Assembly (NCBI GenBank): GCA_021788625.1
Contig: JAJYKL010000006.1
Location: 1-64,000, forward strand
From: Chloroflexota bacterium
Lineage (GTDB): Bacteria > Chloroflexota > Anaerolineae > J036 > Brachytrichaceae
Direction of reading: 5' to 3'
DNA: 64,000 nt
This document shows, in pieces, positions 28,420-38,846 of the stretch (position 1 is its first letter; each line of letters begins with the position of its first letter). Both the position numbers and the translations under genes were made by a program. The notes beneath the pieces were generated by a model. The model ran no database searches and was not told where the DNA came from. It saw only the letters and a list, made by a program, of their open reading frames with translations.

Positions 28420-28425
28420 GGTTCT

Positions 28426-29670
28426 ATGCCCTACAGACGAGTTGTCATCACCGGTATCGGCGCTGTGACGCCAGTCGGATTGGACATGCCCACAACGTGG
28501 GACAGGATCATAAACGGGTGCTCAGGCGTGGCACCGATTACCAATTTCGACTCGAGCATCCTACCCATACACGTCGCCTGCGAGGTGAAGAGCTTCAGTC
28601 CCAACGGCGCCATCGACGTCAAGGAAATGCGACGCACAGATCTCTTCGAGCAATATGCCATGGTTGCCGCCCGCGAAGCCTTGCAGAACTCCAACCTGAT
28701 CCTCACGCCTGAACTGGCCGAGGACACCGGTGTAGTGATTGGCTCGTCCATTGGCGGGCTGCATTCACTGGTGCAACAATACGAGCTGCTCAAAGAGCAG
28801 GGCCCACGCAAGCTGAACCCCTTCTGCATCCCGATGGTGATGGGCAATGGCGCCTCGGGCATGGTGGCGATCCAACTTGGTGCGAAAGGCCCGTCGTATT
28901 CACCTGCGTCGGCCTGCGCGACCAGTAACGATGCACTCGGACAGTCCTTCGAATTGATCCGACGCGGTGCGGCGCGGGCGATCTTTGCTGGTGGCGCGGA
29001 CGCCACCGTCACGATGATCGGCATTGCCGGGTTCGACCGGCTGGGGGCCGTGAGCCATGATAACGCGCTGCCCTCTCACTCACCCAAGCCCTTCGACAAG
29101 AATCGCACTGGCGTGGTGGTCGGTGAAGGTGCATGCGTGCTGGTACTGGAAGACCTGGAACTGGCCCTCTCGCGCGGCGCTCACATCCTGGCCGAAGTCG
29201 CCGGTTACGGCCAGACAACCGACGCCTTCCATGTCATTGCCCCTGCCGAAGGGGGAGCCGGTGCGGCGCGCGCCATAAAGCGCGCGCTGGACCAGGCAGC
29301 CATCCGCCCTGAGCAGGTGGATTACATCAACGCGCACGGCACGGCCACCCCACTGAATGACATCGCCGAGACACAGGCGATCAAAACCGTGTTCGGTGAT
29401 CACGCTTACAAGGTGCCCATCAGCAGCACCAAGAGCATCACCGGCCATCTGATGGGCGCCACGGGTGCACTGGAGGCCGCCGTGTGCGTGCATGCCATCC
29501 AGCATGGCATTGTCCCGCCCACCATCAACCTGACTGAGCCAGACCCGTTGTGCGATCTGGACTACATTCCTGGCGAGGCGCGCCGTAAACGTGTAAACGT
29601 TGCCATGAACAACTCGTTTGGCTTTGGCGGGCACAACGCCGTAGTCGTCTTCAAGCGCTATGAAGACTAG
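28426..29670 (+). CDS. fabF: beta-ketoacyl-ACP synthase II
   Basis: RRVVITGIGAVTPVGLDMPTTWDRIINGCSG; active-site YSPASACATSNDALGQ; NAHGTATPLNDIAETQAIK; SSTKSITGHLMGATGALEA. Confidence 0.95.
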   Translation: MPYRRVVITGIGAVTPVGLDMPTTWDRIINGCSGVAPITNFDSSILPIHVACEVKSFSPNGAIDVKEMRRTDLFEQYAMVAAREALQNSNLILTPELAEDTGVVIGSSIGGLHSLVQQYELLKEQGPRKLNPFCIPMVMGNGASGMVAIQLGAKGPSYSPASACATSNDALGQSFELIRRGAARAIFAGGADATVTMIGIAGFDRLGAVSHDNALPSHSPKPFDKNRTGVVVGEGACVLVLEDLELALSRGAHILAEVAGYGQTTDAFHVIAPAEGGAGAARAIKRALDQAAIRPEQVDYINAHGTATPLNDIAETQAIKTVFGDHAYKVPISSTKSITGHLMGATGALEAAVCVHAIQHGIVPPTINLTEPDPLCDLDYIPGEARRKRVNVAMNNSFGFGGHNAVVVFKRYED

Positions 29671-29758
29671 GGAGCGAGGGAACAGGGGAGCAGGGCCGTG
29701 CGGGCGTACCGGAACACTCAGTGCCCTGCCAACACCCTCTGCTCCCCCCTGCTAAAAG

Positions 29759-30511
29759 ATGCTGCCGGAGTTTAAAGACCAGGAACTGCTGAACCGCGCC
29801 CTGACGCACACGTCGTACGCGAATGAACACGTAGCGGAAGGCGGTGTACCGATGGAGGATAACGAGCGGCTGGAGTTCCTGGGTGATGCTGTCTTGGATT
29901 TCGTCGCGGCCAAGTGGCTATTCCACCGCTTTCCCGACCTTAACGAAGGCCGCCTGACCAGCCTGCGCGCCGCCCTGGTGCGTGCCAGCACCCTGGCGCA
30001 GTTCGCCGAAAGCATCCACCTCTCAGATCACCTGCTGCTCGGGAAAGGTGAAACCGATAGCGGAGGGCGCCATCGCTCCAACATTCTTAGCGATACATTC
30101 GAGGCATTGATGGGCGCCCTGTACCTGGACCAGGGCGTCGATGCTGTGTGCGTGTATTTCGAGCAGATGCTTGAGCGCGTCGTATCGGTCGTGCTGAACG
30201 AGAACCTGGACCGCGATCCCAAGAGCCAGTTGCAGGAGTGGAGCCAGGCGCACCTGGCAGTCACGCCGCGCTATAAGACGGTCAATGCGGAAGGACCGGA
30301 CCATGCCAAGACATTCACGGTGGAGGTGTGGTTGGGTGACCGCGTCGCCGCTCTCGGCACCGGGAGCAGCAAACAGGCCGCCGAGCAGGCAGCCGCCCGT
30401 ACCGCTCTCAGCAGCCTGGCCGCCAGCGAGGGACCAGATTCCACACCAACAAGCGAAAACGATTCAGGAGACGCACACGCTCTGGATCACAAAGAGTCGC
30501 CCATAGCATGA
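29759..30511 (+). CDS. rnc: ribonuclease III
   Basis: NRALTHTSYANEH..NERLEFLGDAVLDFVAAKWLFHRFP; dsRBD DPKSQLQEWSQAHLAVTPRYKTVNAEGPDHAKTFTVEVWLG. Confidence 0.95.
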   Translation: MLPEFKDQELLNRALTHTSYANEHVAEGGVPMEDNERLEFLGDAVLDFVAAKWLFHRFPDLNEGRLTSLRAALVRASTLAQFAESIHLSDHLLLGKGETDSGGRHRSNILSDTFEALMGALYLDQGVDAVCVYFEQMLERVVSVVLNENLDRDPKSQLQEWSQAHLAVTPRYKTVNAEGPDHAKTFTVEVWLGDRVAALGTGSSKQAAEQAAARTALSSLAASEGPDSTPTSENDSGDAHALDHKESPIA

Positions 30512-30514
30512 CAA

Positions 30515-30547
30515 ACGGGCGGATGGGTCATGGACCCATCCGCCCGT
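30515..30547. terminator. hairpin between convergent rnc and rpoB
   Basis: Perfect 15-bp arms ACGGGCGGATGGGTC-ATG-GACCCATCCGCCCGT. Confidence 0.75.
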
Positions 30548-30587
30548 TGAGCGTAAGATCACTGAGCGGCGACTGCCTACCAGCCGC

Positions 30588-33500
30588 TCATTCGTTGACG
30601 CTTTCTTCCAGCCCCAGCAGACCCATCCCCAACCGCGGGGTCTGGCGGCGATCCTCGTCTTTACCGAAGTGCATCACCTCGCCGCTCTCGTTGATGGCCT
30701 CCACAGCCAGTCCCAATGACTGCAGCTCCTTTACCAGTACCTTGAAGGACGCTGGGATGCCTGGTTCCTCGATCGGCTCGCCCTTCACGATCGACTCGTA
30801 GGTCTTCACGCGCCCCTGAACATCGTCGGACTTGACGGTGAGCATTTCCTGCAGCGTATGCGCGGCACCATATGCCTCCAATGCCCACACTTCCATCTCG
30901 CCAAACCGCTGGCCGCCGAATTGGGCCTTCCCGCCTAGCGGTTGCTGGGTAACCAGGCTGTATGGACCTGTGCTGCGGGCGTGCACCTTGTCTTCGACCA
31001 GGTGCGCCAGCTTCATGATATGCAGATAGCCTACCGTGACCGGATGGTCGTACGGCTCGCCACTCTTGCCATCCATGAGCTTCATCTTGCCCAGGGTAGG
31101 CAGTGGGTCCGTTAAATCCAGGCTCAGGTGCGTAGCCTGTTCGCGTACCTGCTCGTCGCTCAAGCCCTCGGGGCTTACCCCATGTGCTTCCAGCCACAGA
31201 CGCAGCGTCGCATTCACCAGCGCATGGTCCGAGGCAGCACGGTTCGAGTACGACCGGTGGTCATCTTCGAAGCTAAGCAGCTCTTCAGGTATGTAGCCCT
31301 TCTCACGCATCCACTCAATCAATACAGTGCGGCGGGCGTAGGCTTCATCGCGCGCCGCGAGCTCCAGATCGTAGCTCCGGTCGGCCAGCCAATCGGACAT
31401 GAACGCGATGCGTGCATCGTGGTCGTCGCGCAGCGTCTCGGTATCGACCTGATTGTCGCGCAAGGCCTGCCAGGCGCGCTGGGTTATTTCATGATAGGAG
31501 TGATCGATCAGCCAGGCGCGGCACAACTCAGCTTCGATCTCCGCTTCATCAGCACCATCGAACACTGGTGTTACAGCGCGGAAGCCCAGCCGGTCCGCCG
31601 CCCAGCCCAGATGCGTCTCCAGGATCTGGCCGATATTCATGCGGCCAGGCACACCCAGTGGATTCAGGATAATGTCAATCGGTGTCCCATCTGCCAGGAA
31701 GGGCATGTCTTCAATGGGCACTACTTTGGACACGACGCCCTTATTGCCATGCCGGCCGGCCATCTTGTCACCCTGCGTCAGTTTGCGGCGCTGCGCGATG
31801 CTTACGCGCACCATGCGGTTGACGCCAGCGGGCAGGTCCCGGTGTTCGTCGCGGTCGAAGATTTTCACCTCCACTACCTTGCCATGCTCGCCGTTGGGCA
31901 GGCGCAGGCTTGTGTCCTTCACCTCGCGGCTCTTCTCGCCAAAGATGGCCCGCAGCAGCTTTTCCTCCGGTGAGAGCTCCTTCTCACCTTTGGGGGTAAT
32001 CTTGCCGACTAAAATGTCGTTCTGGTTTACCTCCGCACCGATGCGGATGATGCCGCCCTCGTCCAGATCTTTTAGCGCTTCCTCACCCACGTTGGGGATG
32101 TCGCGCGTGATTTCCTCAGGGCCCAGTTTGGTCTCGCGGGCTTCGATTTCGTGTTTTTCAATGTGCACACTGGTGAAGTAGTCTTCACGCACCAGCCGCT
32201 CGCTGACCAGGATGGCATCTTCGTAGTTGCCGCCCTCCCACGACAGGAAGGCCACCAGCACGTTCTCGCCAAGCGCCAGCTCACCATGGTCGGTGGACGA
32301 TGAGTCCGCGATCACATCGCCCTTTCGCACGCGCTGGCCCTTGGTCACGATAGGCCGCTGGTCGATGCACGTGCTCTGGTTGGAACGGTTGTACTTACGC
32401 AGCGTGTAGGTGCGGCGACTGGGTTCAGCCAGCTTGCCCCGGCTGCCCTGGATCATGATCTGCTTACCCGTAACGCTGACCACCTCGCCGTCTTCAGCAG
32501 CGATGATCACCTGCCCCGAGTCCATGGCGGCTTGCCGCTCCACGCCCGTGGCGACTACGGGTACGTGCGGCTGCAGCAGCGGCACGGCCTGGCGTTGCAT
32601 GTTGCTGCCCATCAAGGCACGGTTCGCATCGTCGTGCTCCAGGAACGGGATCAGCGCCGCGCTGATGCCCACAATCTGCTTCGGTGCAATGTCGATGTAG
32701 TCAATCTGTTCGGGCGGCGCGAAGATGAATTTCTGGTTGCGGCGCACTGAGATGCGGTTACCCACGAACTCGCCGTTGTCGTTCAACTTGGCATTGGCCT
32801 GCGCGATGGTGAACTTGTCCTCCGTGTCAGCCGACATGTAAGTCGTTTCAGTGGTCACATAGGGCTGCACCGGCAACGTCTCGATGCTGCGATGGCGTGC
32901 CAGCACCCCGGCCAGTTCCTCTGTGATGTGTGTGCCGGCGACGGCAAGCATCTGGCCTTGCGCATCCATTACATCCTGGCTGAGCGTGTGGCCTGCCGCG
33001 GCTTCGACTGTGTTCGGCACCGACCTGGCGATCTTGCGATACGGTGTCTCCAGGAAACCGTAGGCGTTCACCTTCGCGTAGGTGGCCAGGCGGCCGATCA
33101 GGCCAATGTTCGGCCCTTCGGGTGTCTCAATGGGGCAGATTCGACCGTAGTGGCTGTGGTGTACGTCGCGCACATCGAACCCGGCGCGCTCACGGCGCAG
33201 ACCACCAGGGCCCAGGGCCGAGAGGGTGCGTTTGCTGGTCAGCTCGGCCAGCGGGTTTGTCTGGTCCATAAACTGCGAAAGTTGCGACGAGCCAAAGAAC
33301 TCACGTACCGCTGCAACCACCGGGCGGATGTTGATCAAGTTCACCGGAGAGGGCGAGTCGTTGTCGGGCATGGACATGCGCTCCTTCACCATGCGCTCCA
33401 TGCGCCGCAGACCCACGCGCAGTTTATTCTGGATCAACTCGCCGTTCGTCTTAACACGACGATTACCCAGGTGATCCACATCGTCGACCGGGGTGACCTG

Positions 33501-34523
33501 GTTGTTCACCTGGATCAGGTGGCGGAGCAGCCGCACCAGATCGATCTTGGTGATCGTACGGTGCGTGCGGGGGATGATGCTGTCCAGGTCCAGACGCTGG
33601 TTCAGCTTATAGCGGCCGACACGCTCCAGGTCGTAGCGACGCTGGTCAAATAACTGTTGGTTGATGAACTCTGTGGCGTTATCCAGCGTGGGGGGATCGC
33701 CCGGGCGTACACGCTTGAAGAACTCGATGAGCGCTTCCTGTGCAATGGTGCGAGAGGGTTTGTTGGGCCAGTCCGGCTCCTGCTTGAAGGTGGCATCCAG
33801 GAACTGGTGGTCGGGATTGTTATCCACATCGGCAAACAGGGCTTTGATCTCGTCCTCGGTGCCGGCGGTGAGCAAGTCCTTGGTCGCGCCATCGTCCACC
33901 GCCGCCAGCGCGCGCAACAGGATCGTGACGGGGATGGTGCGCTTGCGGTTGAACTTCATGATAATGTAGTCGCTCTTGCGCGTCTCGAACTCCATCCACG
34001 CACCACGATCCGGAATCAGTTTGGCCTGCGCGAGGGGCCGGCCACTGGCCACGTCCTCTTCAGCGCTGAAATACACACCGGGGGAGCGGATGAGCTGGGA
34101 TACGACGACGCGCTCCGTGCCGTTTATGATGAACGTGCCATTCTCGGTCATCAGCGGGAATTCACCAAAGTAGATGGTGTCCACTTTGTGCTCGTCGGTC
34201 TTGCGGTTGTGCAGCGCAACCTTGGCATAGAGGGGCGCGCCATAGGTGAGATCGCGCTCCACACATTCCTCAATGCTCACCTTGGGTTCTTCGAACCAAT
34301 AGGTGAGCCCATACTCCTTGGCTTGTTTGTAATTGCCGGGAAAATAGAGCGCCATCTCGCCATTGAAACTCTCGATGGGCGAGATCTCCTCAAACAACTC
34401 ACGCAACAGCTCGTTCTGGAACAGCTTGAACGACTCCAACTGCACCTCAATCAGCTTGGGCAGCAACTGAATTTCGGGAGAACGTGCATAGGACTTGGTG
34501 GCGTGATTGTGGTTTATCACCAT
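30588..34523 (-). CDS. rpoB: DNA-directed RNA polymerase subunit beta
   Basis: [130 protein letters not shown]. Confidence 0.98.
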   Translation of the reverse strand: MVINHNHATKSYARSPEIQLLPKLIEVQLESFKLFQNELLRELFEEISPIESFNGEMALYFPGNYKQAKEYGLTYWFEEPKVSIEECVERDLTYGAPLYAKVALHNRKTDEHKVDTIYFGEFPLMTENGTFIINGTERVVVSQLIRSPGVYFSAEEDVASGRPLAQAKLIPDRGAWMEFETRKSDYIIMKFNRKRTIPVTILLRALAAVDDGATKDLLTAGTEDEIKALFADVDNNPDHQFLDATFKQEPDWPNKPSRTIAQEALIEFFKRVRPGDPPTLDNATEFINQQLFDQRRYDLERVGRYKLNQRLDLDSIIPRTHRTITKIDLVRLLRHLIQVNNQVTPVDDVDHLGNRRVKTNGELIQNKLRVGLRRMERMVKERMSMPDNDSPSPVNLINIRPVVAAVREFFGSSQLSQFMDQTNPLAELTSKRTLSALGPGGLRRERAGFDVRDVHHSHYGRICPIETPEGPNIGLIGRLATYAKVNAYGFLETPYRKIARSVPNTVEAAAGHTLSQDVMDAQGQMLAVAGTHITEELAGVLARHRSIETLPVQPYVTTETTYMSADTEDKFTIAQANAKLNDNGEFVGNRISVRRNQKFIFAPPEQIDYIDIAPKQIVGISAALIPFLEHDDANRALMGSNMQRQAVPLLQPHVPVVATGVERQAAMDSGQVIIAAEDGEVVSVTGKQIMIQGSRGKLAEPSRRTYTLRKYNRSNQSTCIDQRPIVTKGQRVRKGDVIADSSSTDHGELALGENVLVAFLSWEGGNYEDAILVSERLVREDYFTSVHIEKHEIEARETKLGPEEITRDIPNVGEEALKDLDEGGIIRIGAEVNQNDILVGKITPKGEKELSPEEKLLRAIFGEKSREVKDTSLRLPNGEHGKVVEVKIFDRDEHRDLPAGVNRMVRVSIAQRRKLTQGDKMAGRHGNKGVVSKVVPIEDMPFLADGTPIDIILNPLGVPGRMNIGQILETHLGWAADRLGFRAVTPVFDGADEAEIEAELCRAWLIDHSYHEITQRAWQALRDNQVDTETLRDDHDARIAFMSDWLADRSYDLELAARDEAYARRTVLIEWMREKGYIPEELLSFEDDHRSYSNRAASDHALVNATLRLWLEAHGVSPEGLSDEQVREQATHLSLDLTDPLPTLGKMKLMDGKSGEPYDHPVTVGYLHIMKLAHLVEDKVHARSTGPYSLVTQQPLGGKAQFGGQRFGEMEVWALEAYGAAHTLQEMLTVKSDDVQGRVKTYESIVKGEPIEEPGIPASFKVLVKELQSLGLAVEAINESGEVMHFGKDEDRRQTPRLGMGLLGLEESVNE

Positions 34524-34735
34524 TAAAAAACACCCTCCTCAATCTTGAGACAGGTTGACCAGCTAACCTGAATAACTTCTACGACTGGCATGCCTATCGG
34601 CTAAATAAGTACAAGGCGACAGAAGTTAGCCTTCGGTCGCCTGTACTAAAAACGCAAAGGTCAAGTATAAGAGGAAATCTGAAGTTAGTCAAACCCTACT
34701 TATGTCAATCAGCTTTACCTGATCAACGCATCGGA
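34524..34735 (-). promoter_or_regulatory. rpoB 5' leader with long hairpin
   Basis: Stem AGTACAAGGCGAC (34608-34620) / GTCGCCTGTACT (34636-34647), plus a shorter AGGTT..AACCT stem near rpoB. Confidence 0.45.
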
Positions 34736-34875
34736 TTGTACCACATCAGCTTGAAAAACCTCGCGTGTATACCGTCCGTTAACCCAGATGCTGCTTGTCT
34801 GGTAGAACGTTCGCGAGTGTTGCATTGCCAGCGTCCTGGGCCGTCTCGTGGACCAGCCATCTTGTCCGCCGTCCT

Positions 34876-35595
34876 TCACTCCTTCAACTCTCGCGGCCGC
34901 GCCTGTGGCTCCCAGTTCAACAGCCGGCGTGCCTTTCTCATGTTCATGATCTTGTTCTCATAATCGCCACTGATCATGAAGGTCTGGAATCCGTTGCGAT
35001 ACTCCAGCGCGGCCAGCATCGCACGCGCCACGTCCTCCGCATCGGTGGCGCCGGTGGGCTTGCCTGGCACGGCTCGCGCCAGCCACTGCTCGCGCCCCAG
35101 CGGATAGAAGAGACGCAGCACGTTAATGCTCATGCTGTACCGTTGATAGGCGTTGCGGCATATCTCCTCTCCCATGCGCTTGGTGAGTCCGTACAGGTCG
35201 TGCGCATCGGGAGGCATGTCCTCATCGTAAAAGTAACGCAAATCCAGGGGCTCGGTATAGACCGACATGGTGCTGGTGTACACCGCGTGCGGGATGCCTT
35301 TTTCGTTCGCCGCGCGCAGAGCCAGGTACACCCCCTTCACGTTCACATCGAAGGAGGTCTGGATGAGATCGATCTGCAGCCCTTTCTGCAGGTTCATCGC
35401 CATATACAGCAGGGCGTCCATCCCCTCGGCGGCCTGCCGCAGCGCATCGTAGTCGGTGACGCTGCCAGTGTGATACTCCACGGATGAATCCGCCGGTGGG
35501 CGCAGGTCGAGCACGCGCAACGTGTGCTTCTGCTTCAGGAACGGAATGACCAGCGTGCCAACGTGTCCCGACGCACCGGTGAGGAGCAATTTCAT
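34876..35595 (-). CDS. NAD-dependent epimerase/dehydratase family protein
   Basis: MKLLLTGASGHVGTLVIPFLKQKHTLRVLDL; DLYGLTKRMGEEICRNAYQRY (YxxxK). Confidence 0.92.
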   Translation of the reverse strand: MKLLLTGASGHVGTLVIPFLKQKHTLRVLDLRPPADSSVEYHTGSVTDYDALRQAAEGMDALLYMAMNLQKGLQIDLIQTSFDVNVKGVYLALRAANEKGIPHAVYTSTMSVYTEPLDLRYFYDEDMPPDAHDLYGLTKRMGEEICRNAYQRYSMSINVLRLFYPLGREQWLARAVPGKPTGATDAEDVARAMLAALEYRNGFQTFMISGDYENKIMNMRKARRLLNWEPQARPRELKE

Positions 35596-35808
35596 ATCAC
35601 ATCTCCTGTAAACTCATCATGGCTGCCAGCGCAACCCTGCATGACGAACGTCTTTCAACCAGCATGATGCCATCACGTGCGCTCGAGCGATGCTGTGTGA
35701 CCCGCAACGGTACGATTTTAACCGCCCCCAGCACTCACGCGGCTGGATGACGTGCCGCGCACTTTTTCCGAAAATGAATAAAAATTGAGCCCAAGGAGTT
35801 GTGAACAA

Positions 35809-37041
35809 ATGACGTCTGTACAGACCCCGGTCTATGATATTTTGCTGCGGGGCGGACATGTGATCGACCCCCTCAATAACGTCGACGGAGTACGCGACGT
35901 GGCCGTCAAGGAGCACGCCATTGCCGCGGTCGCGCCCAACCTCAACCCGGCGCTGGCTAAAAAGGTCATTGACGTAAGCGGCCGCTACGTCACGCCTGGC
36001 ATCCTGGACATCCACGTGCACGTCTACCATACACGCGCGCCGGAGGGCGCTCCTGAAGGCTTAAGCGTCCTGGCCGACGCCTTTTCCTTTAAGAGCGGCG
36101 TGACGACCATGGTGGACACCGGCACCGCCGGCGGACGGCAGCTGCGCCACTTCAAGCACACCGTCATTGATCGCGCCCGGACGCGCATTTTCGCGTTCGT
36201 CAACATCGTGGACGACGGCATGATCGGCGACTTCGAGCAGGACCCACGCCATTTCGACGCGGAGCTGGCTGCCTCGGTGGTGGAGGCTTACCCTGAAATC
36301 TGTGTGGGCATCAAGACCGCCCACTACTGGACGCACAAGCCCTACGACGACCTGCACACGCCGTGGGCCGCAGTGGACCAGGCCATCAAGGCTGCGGAGA
36401 TGTGCGGCAAACCTGTGATGTACGACTTCTGGCCACGCCCCGAGCGCACCTACCCCGACCTGCTGCTGAAGAAGATGCGCCCCGGCGACATCCACACGCA
36501 CGTCTTCGCCCAGCAGTTCCCTATCGTCGACGAGCACGGCCGCGTGTACCGCCACATGTTCGAGGCGCGCGAGCGCGGCATCATCTTTGACCTGGGCCAC
36601 GGCGGGGGCAGCTTCTGGTTCCGCAATGGCGCGCGCGCCATTACCGATGGCTTCGTGCCCGACTCGATCAGCACCGACCTGCACACGGGCAGCATGAATG
36701 CCACGGTGGGTGACATGCAGACCACGATGAGCAAGGTGCTGAACATGGGCGTGCCCCTGTACGACGTGATCAAACTCTCCACCGTCAATCCGGCGAAGGA
36801 GATCGGCCACCCCGAGCTGGGCCACCTGAGCCCCGGTGCTTGCGCCGATGTGGCTGTGTTTGATCTGCGCCACGGCGAGTTCGGTTTTATCGATTGCGGC
36901 CGCGCCAGGATCGTGGGCGATCGCAAGCTGGAGTGCGTGTTCACCTTGAGAGGCGGCGACATCGTCTACGACCTGGGCGGTTTGAGTGCGCCTCTGTGGA
37001 CCGAGGCTCCCCCCGCTTACTGGCGCCTGCCGGAGGCATAA
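35809..37041 (+). CDS. amidohydrolase/deacetylase family metallohydrolase
   Basis: YDILLRGGHVIDPLNNVDGVRDVAV; GILDIHVHVYH; FDLGHGGGSFWF; ISTDLHTGSMN. ORF opens at 35785. Confidence 0.9.
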   Translation: MTSVQTPVYDILLRGGHVIDPLNNVDGVRDVAVKEHAIAAVAPNLNPALAKKVIDVSGRYVTPGILDIHVHVYHTRAPEGAPEGLSVLADAFSFKSGVTTMVDTGTAGGRQLRHFKHTVIDRARTRIFAFVNIVDDGMIGDFEQDPRHFDAELAASVVEAYPEICVGIKTAHYWTHKPYDDLHTPWAAVDQAIKAAEMCGKPVMYDFWPRPERTYPDLLLKKMRPGDIHTHVFAQQFPIVDEHGRVYRHMFEARERGIIFDLGHGGGSFWFRNGARAITDGFVPDSISTDLHTGSMNATVGDMQTTMSKVLNMGVPLYDVIKLSTVNPAKEIGHPELGHLSPGACADVAVFDLRHGEFGFIDCGRARIVGDRKLECVFTLRGGDIVYDLGGLSAPLWTEAPPAYWRLPEA

Positions 37042-37045
37042 GACC

Positions 37046-37077
37046 TATCCACGAATCTTCGCGAACAAACACGAATA
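37046..37077 (+). repeat. CACGAAT-type repeat copy
   Basis: TATCCACGAATCTTCGCGAACAAACACGAATA. Confidence 0.7.
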
Positions 37078-37117
37078 AGAACCCATGCGCCTGTGCGCCA
37101 TTGCGAGAGATAACGAT

Positions 37118-38227
37118 ATGAGCATTTATGAAGAACTGGGCATCCGGCCCGTGATCAACGCGTGCGCGACGCTGACGAAGCTGGGCGGCAGCATCATGCC
37201 GCCCGAGGTGGTCGCGGCGATGGAGGACGCCTCGCACTGCTTCGTCGATCTGGAGGAGCTGCAGTCGAAGGTCGGCGATCAGATCGCCAGATTGACGCGC
37301 AATGAGGCAGCCTACGTATCGTCGGGTGCGGCAGCGGGCATCGTGCTGGCTGTCGCCGCCTGCATCACCGGCCAGGACCGCACCCGCATGGACCTCATCC
37401 CCAACGACGCCGGCCCCAAGGACGAGGCGATCGTCTTTAAGTCGCACCGCAACGGCTATGACCACGCCGTGCGCATGGTGGGCGTAAAGATGGTGGAGAT
37501 TGGCACCGCCCAACACACCGACCCGGCGGAACTGGCGGCAGCCATCACGGACCGCACATCTGCCTTCGTGTGGTTCCAGGGTGGCATGACCGGCCGCGCC
37601 GACTTCCCCATCGAGCAGGTGATCGAGATCTGCTCGGCGCGCGGCGTGCCGGTGATCGTGGACGCGGCGGCGCAACTGCCGCCCGTGGAGAACCTGTGGA
37701 CCTTCACGCAGAAGGGCGCGGTGTGCGCCATCTTCAGCGGCGGCAAGGACCTGCGCGGCCCGCAGTCCAGCGGGCTGGTGGTGGGCCGCCGCTGGTTGAT
37801 CGAAGCGATGCGCCCCAATGGCAACCCCAACGCGGGCATCGGCCGGCCGATGAAGGTGGGCAAGGAGGAGATGGCGGGCCTGCTCGCCGCCGTGCAGCGC
37901 TATGTGTCGCTGGACCATGTGGCGCGGCGCGAGCGCGACGAGCGGGTGGTGCGCGAGTGGTGCACGGCGCTGGGTGACCTGCACGGGGTGCGCGCGCAGC
38001 GCAGTTTCCCCAACGAGGCCGGTCAGCCGCTGCCGCGCTGTGAGGTGCTGCTCGAAGAGGGTGCCCTCCTCAAGCTTGATGCATTGATGCAGGCCCTGCG
38101 CGACGGCACACCAGCCATCGCCGTTGCCGCAGCAGGCGAACGTGGCCTCTACCTGAATCCCATGACGTTGACTGACGAAGAGGCAGTGGTGGTTGGCCAC
38201 AGGTTGCGGGAGCTTCTGGCAGGGTGA
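37118..38227 (+). CDS. PLP-dependent SelA/DgaE-like lyase (aminotransferase class V fold)
   Basis: MSIYEELGIRPVINACATLTKLGGSIMPPEVVAAMEDASHCFVDLEELQSKVG; IFSGGKDLRGPQSSGLVVGR PLP-lysine region. Confidence 0.88.
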   Translation: MSIYEELGIRPVINACATLTKLGGSIMPPEVVAAMEDASHCFVDLEELQSKVGDQIARLTRNEAAYVSSGAAAGIVLAVAACITGQDRTRMDLIPNDAGPKDEAIVFKSHRNGYDHAVRMVGVKMVEIGTAQHTDPAELAAAITDRTSAFVWFQGGMTGRADFPIEQVIEICSARGVPVIVDAAAQLPPVENLWTFTQKGAVCAIFSGGKDLRGPQSSGLVVGRRWLIEAMRPNGNPNAGIGRPMKVGKEEMAGLLAAVQRYVSLDHVARRERDERVVREWCTALGDLHGVRAQRSFPNEAGQPLPRCEVLLEEGALLKLDALMQALRDGTPAIAVAAAGERGLYLNPMTLTDEEAVVVGHRLRELLAG

Positions 38228-38315
38228 TAGCCACTCTCCTCACCTGAAGCTCATTACGATCCGCTCGGCCGTCGATGCAAACCATCGCGGGTGGTAAATC
38301 GGGGCAAGCGCAGGT

Positions 38316-38846
38316 TCAACCAGACGAGGTCCTGTCAGCGTGTAAAGGGTAGCAATACGATATCTCACGGGGCATGTCCACGCCCCACGTGCGCAACTCA
38401 CTCACGACAGCATCGACCAGCGCCGACATGTTGGCCGTGACTTCTGGTGACAGGTCGGTGCCCCAACCGAGTGTAGACGGCTGCATGCCCCAGATGACCA
38501 GACGTCTGGGAGCACCGCCCTTCATTTGGTTGGCGGCCAGCACCTTCTGCAAACCTGCCTGGTGGATCGACGTCTTTGTCGACAGGGCCGAACTGATCTC
38601 TTCGCCTTCCAGGCGAGTCAGCGAGCCTGCTGACCTGCCCATATCCACCGCATCGATGATCAGCGCGTCGGTCGCATCTTGCAGGTAGGGCAGCAGGTCC
38701 ATGCCCAGTGTCCCGCCGTCGATAGCCTGAACCTCGTCCGGCAGCCGGTAGTCGGCCAGGAGGCGCTTCAATGCGCGAACGCCAAGTCCCTCATCTTTCA
38801 GCAGAATGTTGCCCACGCCCATCAGGAGGACGCGCATCTGTGCCAT
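38316..38846 (-). CDS. hydrogenase maturation protease
   Basis: MRVLLMGVGNILLKDEGLGVRALKRLLADY..EVQAIDGGTLGMDLLPYLQDATDALIIDAVDMG (HyaD/HybD/HycI family). Confidence 0.9.
   Translation of the reverse strand: MAQMRVLLMGVGNILLKDEGLGVRALKRLLADYRLPDEVQAIDGGTLGMDLLPYLQDATDALIIDAVDMGRSAGSLTRLEGEEISSALSTKTSIHQAGLQKVLAANQMKGGAPRRLVIWGMQPSTLGWGTDLSPEVTANMSALVDAVVSELRTWGVDMPREISYCYPLHADRTSSG

Noticed and set aside
29686-29757. GGGGAGCAGGG..CTGCTCCCC G/C-rich inverted repeat before rnc
   Set aside because: Weak, imperfect pairing with no T tract and no second copy seen. Not enough to call a regulatory element.
33657-34526. 289-aa plus-strand ORF inside rpoB, and similar ones at 31128-31973 and 32892-33653
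   Set aside because: Shadow ORFs opposite rpoB, which is unambiguously coding on the minus strand.
36941-38200. 419-aa minus-strand ORF
   Set aside because: Antisense to the SelA-like gene; His/Arg-rich composition typical of a shadow frame.
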